Source: Carthagonibacter sp032251515
GTDB taxonomy: Bacteria > Gemmatimonadota > Gemmatimonadetes > Palauibacterales > Palauibacteraceae
Assembly (NCBI GenBank): GCA_032251515.1
Contig: JAVVDU010000021.1
Span: forward strand, 1 to 43,092
Reading direction: 5' to 3'
Length of the DNA stretch: 43,092 nt
Part shown: positions 41,455 through 43,092 of the stretch, in pieces
Position numbering within the stretch: the stretch's first letter is position 1
Layout of the letters: every line of letters starts with the position of its first letter
Position numbers and translations under genes: made by a program
Notes under the pieces: generated by a model
Databases searched by the model: none
Told to the model about the DNA's origin: nothing
The model's input: only the letters and a program-made list of their open reading frames with translations

Positions 41455-41799
41455 GGCCGCGCCGATCCCATCAACACGTCCCCGAGATCGTCGAACGGAA
41501 GACGACGCCGAGCCACCGAGGAGTGAACGTCACGGCTGGAACACGGAACGGTACAGGTCCGTCGCGTCCCGGGTAGGACCCAGTCCTGCGCGGCGTCCGT
41601 GCACCGGAACCTCCGGAATCGGGGAGCGTGATTGGCTCTCCCAAGATAGCCGGACGCACCCGGCCCCCGCACCCTGTCCCCCGGTTACCTGCCAGAGGAT
41701 CGCCGGGTCGAGCGCCGACAGGCGACTGGCTGCCCGAGGTCGGCTATCGCGGATGGTGCCTGCTCGCGGACTTCTGTCGATGCGGCGATTCCCGCCGAA
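41455..41799. other. Intergenic region between glucan synthase and tRNA-Pro
   Basis: These 345 bp should hold the 3' processing region of tRNA-Pro and the promoter of the glucan synthase gene. I see only a TATCTT on the minus strand (41648-41643) without a -35, and a short AGGAC/GTCCT palindrome near 41575-41587. No gene is visible. Confidence 0.5.
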
Positions 41800-41873
41800 T
41801 CGGGGCGGCCGGATTCGAACCGGCGACCCCCTGCTCCCAAAGCAGGTGCGCTACCGGACTGCGCCACGCCCCG
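41800..41873 (-). tRNA. tRNA-Pro (anticodon TGG)
   Basis: Cloverleaf on the minus strand: acceptor CGGGGCG with CGCCCCG, D-arm GCGCAGTCCGGTAGCGC, anticodon stem CCTGC/GCAGG with loop TTTGGGA, and T-arm GCCGGTTCGAATCCGGC. Discriminator base is A. The C1-G72 pair is characteristic of bacterial tRNA-Pro. The CCA end is not encoded. Confidence 0.97.
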
Positions 41874-41880
41874 ATGGTCC

Positions 41881-41900
41881 GGTCCGCCGCGCGGCGGACC
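41881..41900. terminator. Perfect 20-bp palindrome next to tRNA-Pro
   Basis: GGTCCGCCGCGCGGCGGACC reads the same on both strands and lies 7 bp upstream of tRNA-Pro. It could terminate transcription coming from the right, such as the 23-aa ORF, or be a processing hairpin in a shared transcript. Confidence 0.4.
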
Positions 41901-41910
41901 CGGATGTCCT

Positions 41911-41927
41911 GCCCGCTCCCGGCGGGC
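41911..41927. terminator. Hairpin downstream of the 23-aa ORF
   Basis: GCCCGC (41911-41916) and GCGGGC (41922-41927) form a 6-bp stem with a 5-nt loop, 13-29 bp after the stop of the 23-aa ORF on the minus strand. Together with the neighbouring palindrome it makes a double hairpin. Confidence 0.35.
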
Positions 41928-41939
41928 TCACTTGTGGCT

Positions 41940-42011
41940 TCAGCCGGCGCCCGACCGGGTGAGGATCCAGATCGCGAGCACGAGCGCGGCGATGGAGACG
42001 ATCTCGGTCAA
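41940..42011 (-). CDS. Possible 23-aa membrane miniprotein
   Basis: Encodes 23 aa from a TTG: a short acidic head (MTEIV) then a hydrophobic stretch (about residues 4-17, including ALVLAIWIL) and a small tail (TRSGAG). GGGAGGA lies about 3-4 nt before the TTG, which is somewhat close. Two hairpins follow the stop. Short length and the TTG start keep confidence low. Confidence 0.35.
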   Translation of the reverse strand: MTEIVSIAALVLAIWILTRSGAG

Positions 42012-42115
42012 GCTTCCTCCCGTGTGGCGAACCCGGTGTTCGAGCGAATAGTGGGCGGCGCGGCGGCGGGACGCCAGCCCGCGCGCCCGCGCCGCGCGAG
42101 CCGACGGCATCGCCC

Positions 42116-42145
42116 TCGACGCGGGGGCGCGCCGGGATGTATGAT
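42116..42145 (+). promoter_or_regulatory. Probable promoter of the MarC-family gene
   Basis: TCGACG (42116-42121), an 18-bp spacer and TATGAT (42140-42145), 4/6 and 5/6 matches. Transcription near 42152 would begin downstream of the ATG at 42137, which argues for the GTG start at 42200. Confidence 0.45.
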
Positions 42146-42199
42146 GCGGCGCGCGCGGCCGCCGGCCGCCGCGCCCGACCTCCGGCACGGGACACGAGG

Positions 42200-42829
42200 G
42201 TGGAGCCGCACCAGATCTTCCGCACGTTCGCCGGCCTGCTGGCGATCCTGAACCCGCTCGGCGCGGTCCCGATCTTCCTCGGGCTCACGCTGCACCTGGG
42301 AGCGCCGCAGCGCCGCCGCACGGCACGCGTCGCGGCACTCGCCGTGGCGGGAGTGCTCGTGGCGGCGGTCTGGTCGGGCGACGCGCTGCTCGCGTTCTTC
42401 GGCGTGCGCATCGCCTCGTTCCGGGTGGGCGGCGGGATTCTGATCCTCCTCATGGCGATCGCCATGCTCCAGGCTCGCACCAGCCCCAGCAAGCAGACGC
42501 AGGAGGAGGCGGAGGAGGCGGGCACGCGCGACAGCGTGGGTGTCGTGCCGATCGGCGTGCCGCTGCTGGCGGGGCCGGGCGCGATCAGCCTCGTCATCGT
42601 CGACGCGCAGGAGGCGGCCGTGACGGGCCGGCTCGTGCTCACCGGCCTCGTCCTTCTCGTGGCGGGGTGCGCCTGGCTGGCGCTTCTCCTGGCCGATCCG
42701 ATCGGGCGGGTGCTCGGCCGCACCGGGATCAACATCTTCACGCGGCTGATGGGGCTCCTGCTCGCGGCCGTGGCCGTGGAGTACATCGCCACGGGCTTCG
42801 CCGGCCTGTTTCCTGTCCTGGCCGGCTGA
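42200..42829 (+). CDS. marC: MarC-family integral membrane protein
   Basis: Encodes 209 aa, the usual MarC length, with six hydrophobic segments. Family signatures are LLAILNPLGAVPIFLGL near the N-terminus, FRVGGGILILLMAI in the middle and the loop VPIGVPLLAGPGAIS. The family was named from the mar locus but is not proven to confer multidrug resistance; its transport role is unresolved. The GTG at 42200 is preferred because the candidate promoter overlaps the upstream in-frame ATG; its ribosome binding site is poor. The gene converges with the CstA-like gene, 47 bp away. Confidence 0.9.
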   Translation: MEPHQIFRTFAGLLAILNPLGAVPIFLGLTLHLGAPQRRRTARVAALAVAGVLVAAVWSGDALLAFFGVRIASFRVGGGILILLMAIAMLQARTSPSKQTQEEAEEAGTRDSVGVVPIGVPLLAGPGAISLVIVDAQEAAVTGRLVLTGLVLLVAGCAWLALLLADPIGRVLGRTGINIFTRLMGLLLAAVAVEYIATGFAGLFPVLAG

Positions 42830-42852
42830 CCCGCACTGACCGGCTGACCCGC
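42822..42852. repeat. 13-bp direct duplication at the marC stop codon
   Basis: CCGGCTGACCCGC occurs at 42822-42834 and 42840-42852 with an 18-bp period. The left copy contains the stop codon, the right copy lies just downstream. It resembles the duplication at 11772-11826. Confidence 0.75.
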
Positions 42853-42876
42853 CCACGGCGCCATCCCCGCCCGCCG

Positions 42877-43092
42877 TCACGTCTCCGGTCCGGCCCGCGC
42901 CGCCACCGCGCGCCGGACCGCAGCCACGCCCTCCAGGAGCAGCCACAGCTCGAGCACGAAGATCGCGCCGCCCACGACAAGCAGGAGCGTCTGCCGCTCG
43001 CGCAGGTAGGCGCCGAGGTTCAGCACCATGGCCCAGGTCGTCATCGCGAGCACGAAGGCCATCGGGACGAGCGTCGGCCAGGCGGGGCGCCG
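42877..43092 (-). CDS. cstA: C-terminal end of a CstA-like carbon starvation protein (partial)
   Basis: The open frame continues off the right edge; 71 codons are visible. It starts within RRPAWPTLVPMAFVLAMTTW, has two hydrophobic segments (AFVLAMTTWAMVLNLGAYL and LLLVVGGAIFVLELWLLL), and ends AARAGPET. The block WPTLVPM followed by these spans fits the C-terminus of CstA-type peptide or pyruvate transporters. Only the end is seen, so identity is moderate. It is convergent with marC. Confidence 0.6.
   Translation of the reverse strand, partial: RRPAWPTLVPMAFVLAMTTWAMVLNLGAYLRERQTLLLVVGGAIFVLELWLLLEGVAAVRRAVAARAGPET

Noticed and set aside
38308..41526. A 1072-codon open frame on the plus strand opposite the 5' part of ndvB
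   Set aside because: Same reason: antisense frame with biased composition and no recognisable domain.

Overview
The window is a GC-rich bacterial chromosome segment with an rRNA operon end, two tRNAs and about 33 protein genes. I see no insertion sequence, integrase, phage gene or CRISPR array. Base composition, the 16S sequence and the gene repertoire (several secreted M14/S9 peptidases, OPT transporters, sigma-54 regulation, GTG/TTG starts) suggest a Gram-negative heterotroph. My best guess is Gemmatimonadota or a close relative. That guess rests on remembered 16S features and was not checked by a search.

Left part (1-4.1 kb): the minus strand carries the 16S rRNA gene, its leader and the start of the spacer towards an off-window 23S gene. 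BoxA-like antitermination signals lie in both leader and spacer, and a 13-bp inverted repeat brackets the 16S as an RNase III-type processing stem. tRNA-His lies upstream. ychF and a TM2-domain gene follow on the plus strand.

Peptide and small-molecule part (4-22 kb): a lipoprotein e(P4)-type phosphatase with a lipoprotein cytochrome c, an S9/M14 peptidase pair with overlapping stop and start, an FAH-family hydrolase, a DCC-family protein, two OPT transporters, PepD, a PqqD-like orphan, a BamE-like lipoprotein, and an EVE-PepF pair. Three very short genes (41, 29 and 23 aa) sit in the gaps; the first two have strong ribosome binding sites.

Redox and regulation part (22-30.6 kb, minus strand): this is the most unusual region. 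One probable operon encodes three GcvH-like proteins, a Tat-exported four-cluster ferredoxin, an NrfD-type membrane protein, a histidine kinase with two c-type heme motifs in its sensor domain, an NtrC-type sigma-54 activator and an archaemetzincin. The GcvH-like proteins lack the lipoyl lysine and share a C-terminal LADGG motif. A very good -24/-12 sigma-54 promoter lies upstream of the first gene. The layout suggests a self-contained, heme-sensed, sigma-54-controlled membrane redox module without an obvious catalytic subunit.

Right part (30.9-43.1 kb): a Na/Pi cotransporter with a PhoU-like partner, a 2859-aa cyclic beta-glucan synthase (NdvB/ChvB type), tRNA-Pro, a 23-aa ORF, a MarC-family gene and the 3' end of a CstA-like gene running off the window.
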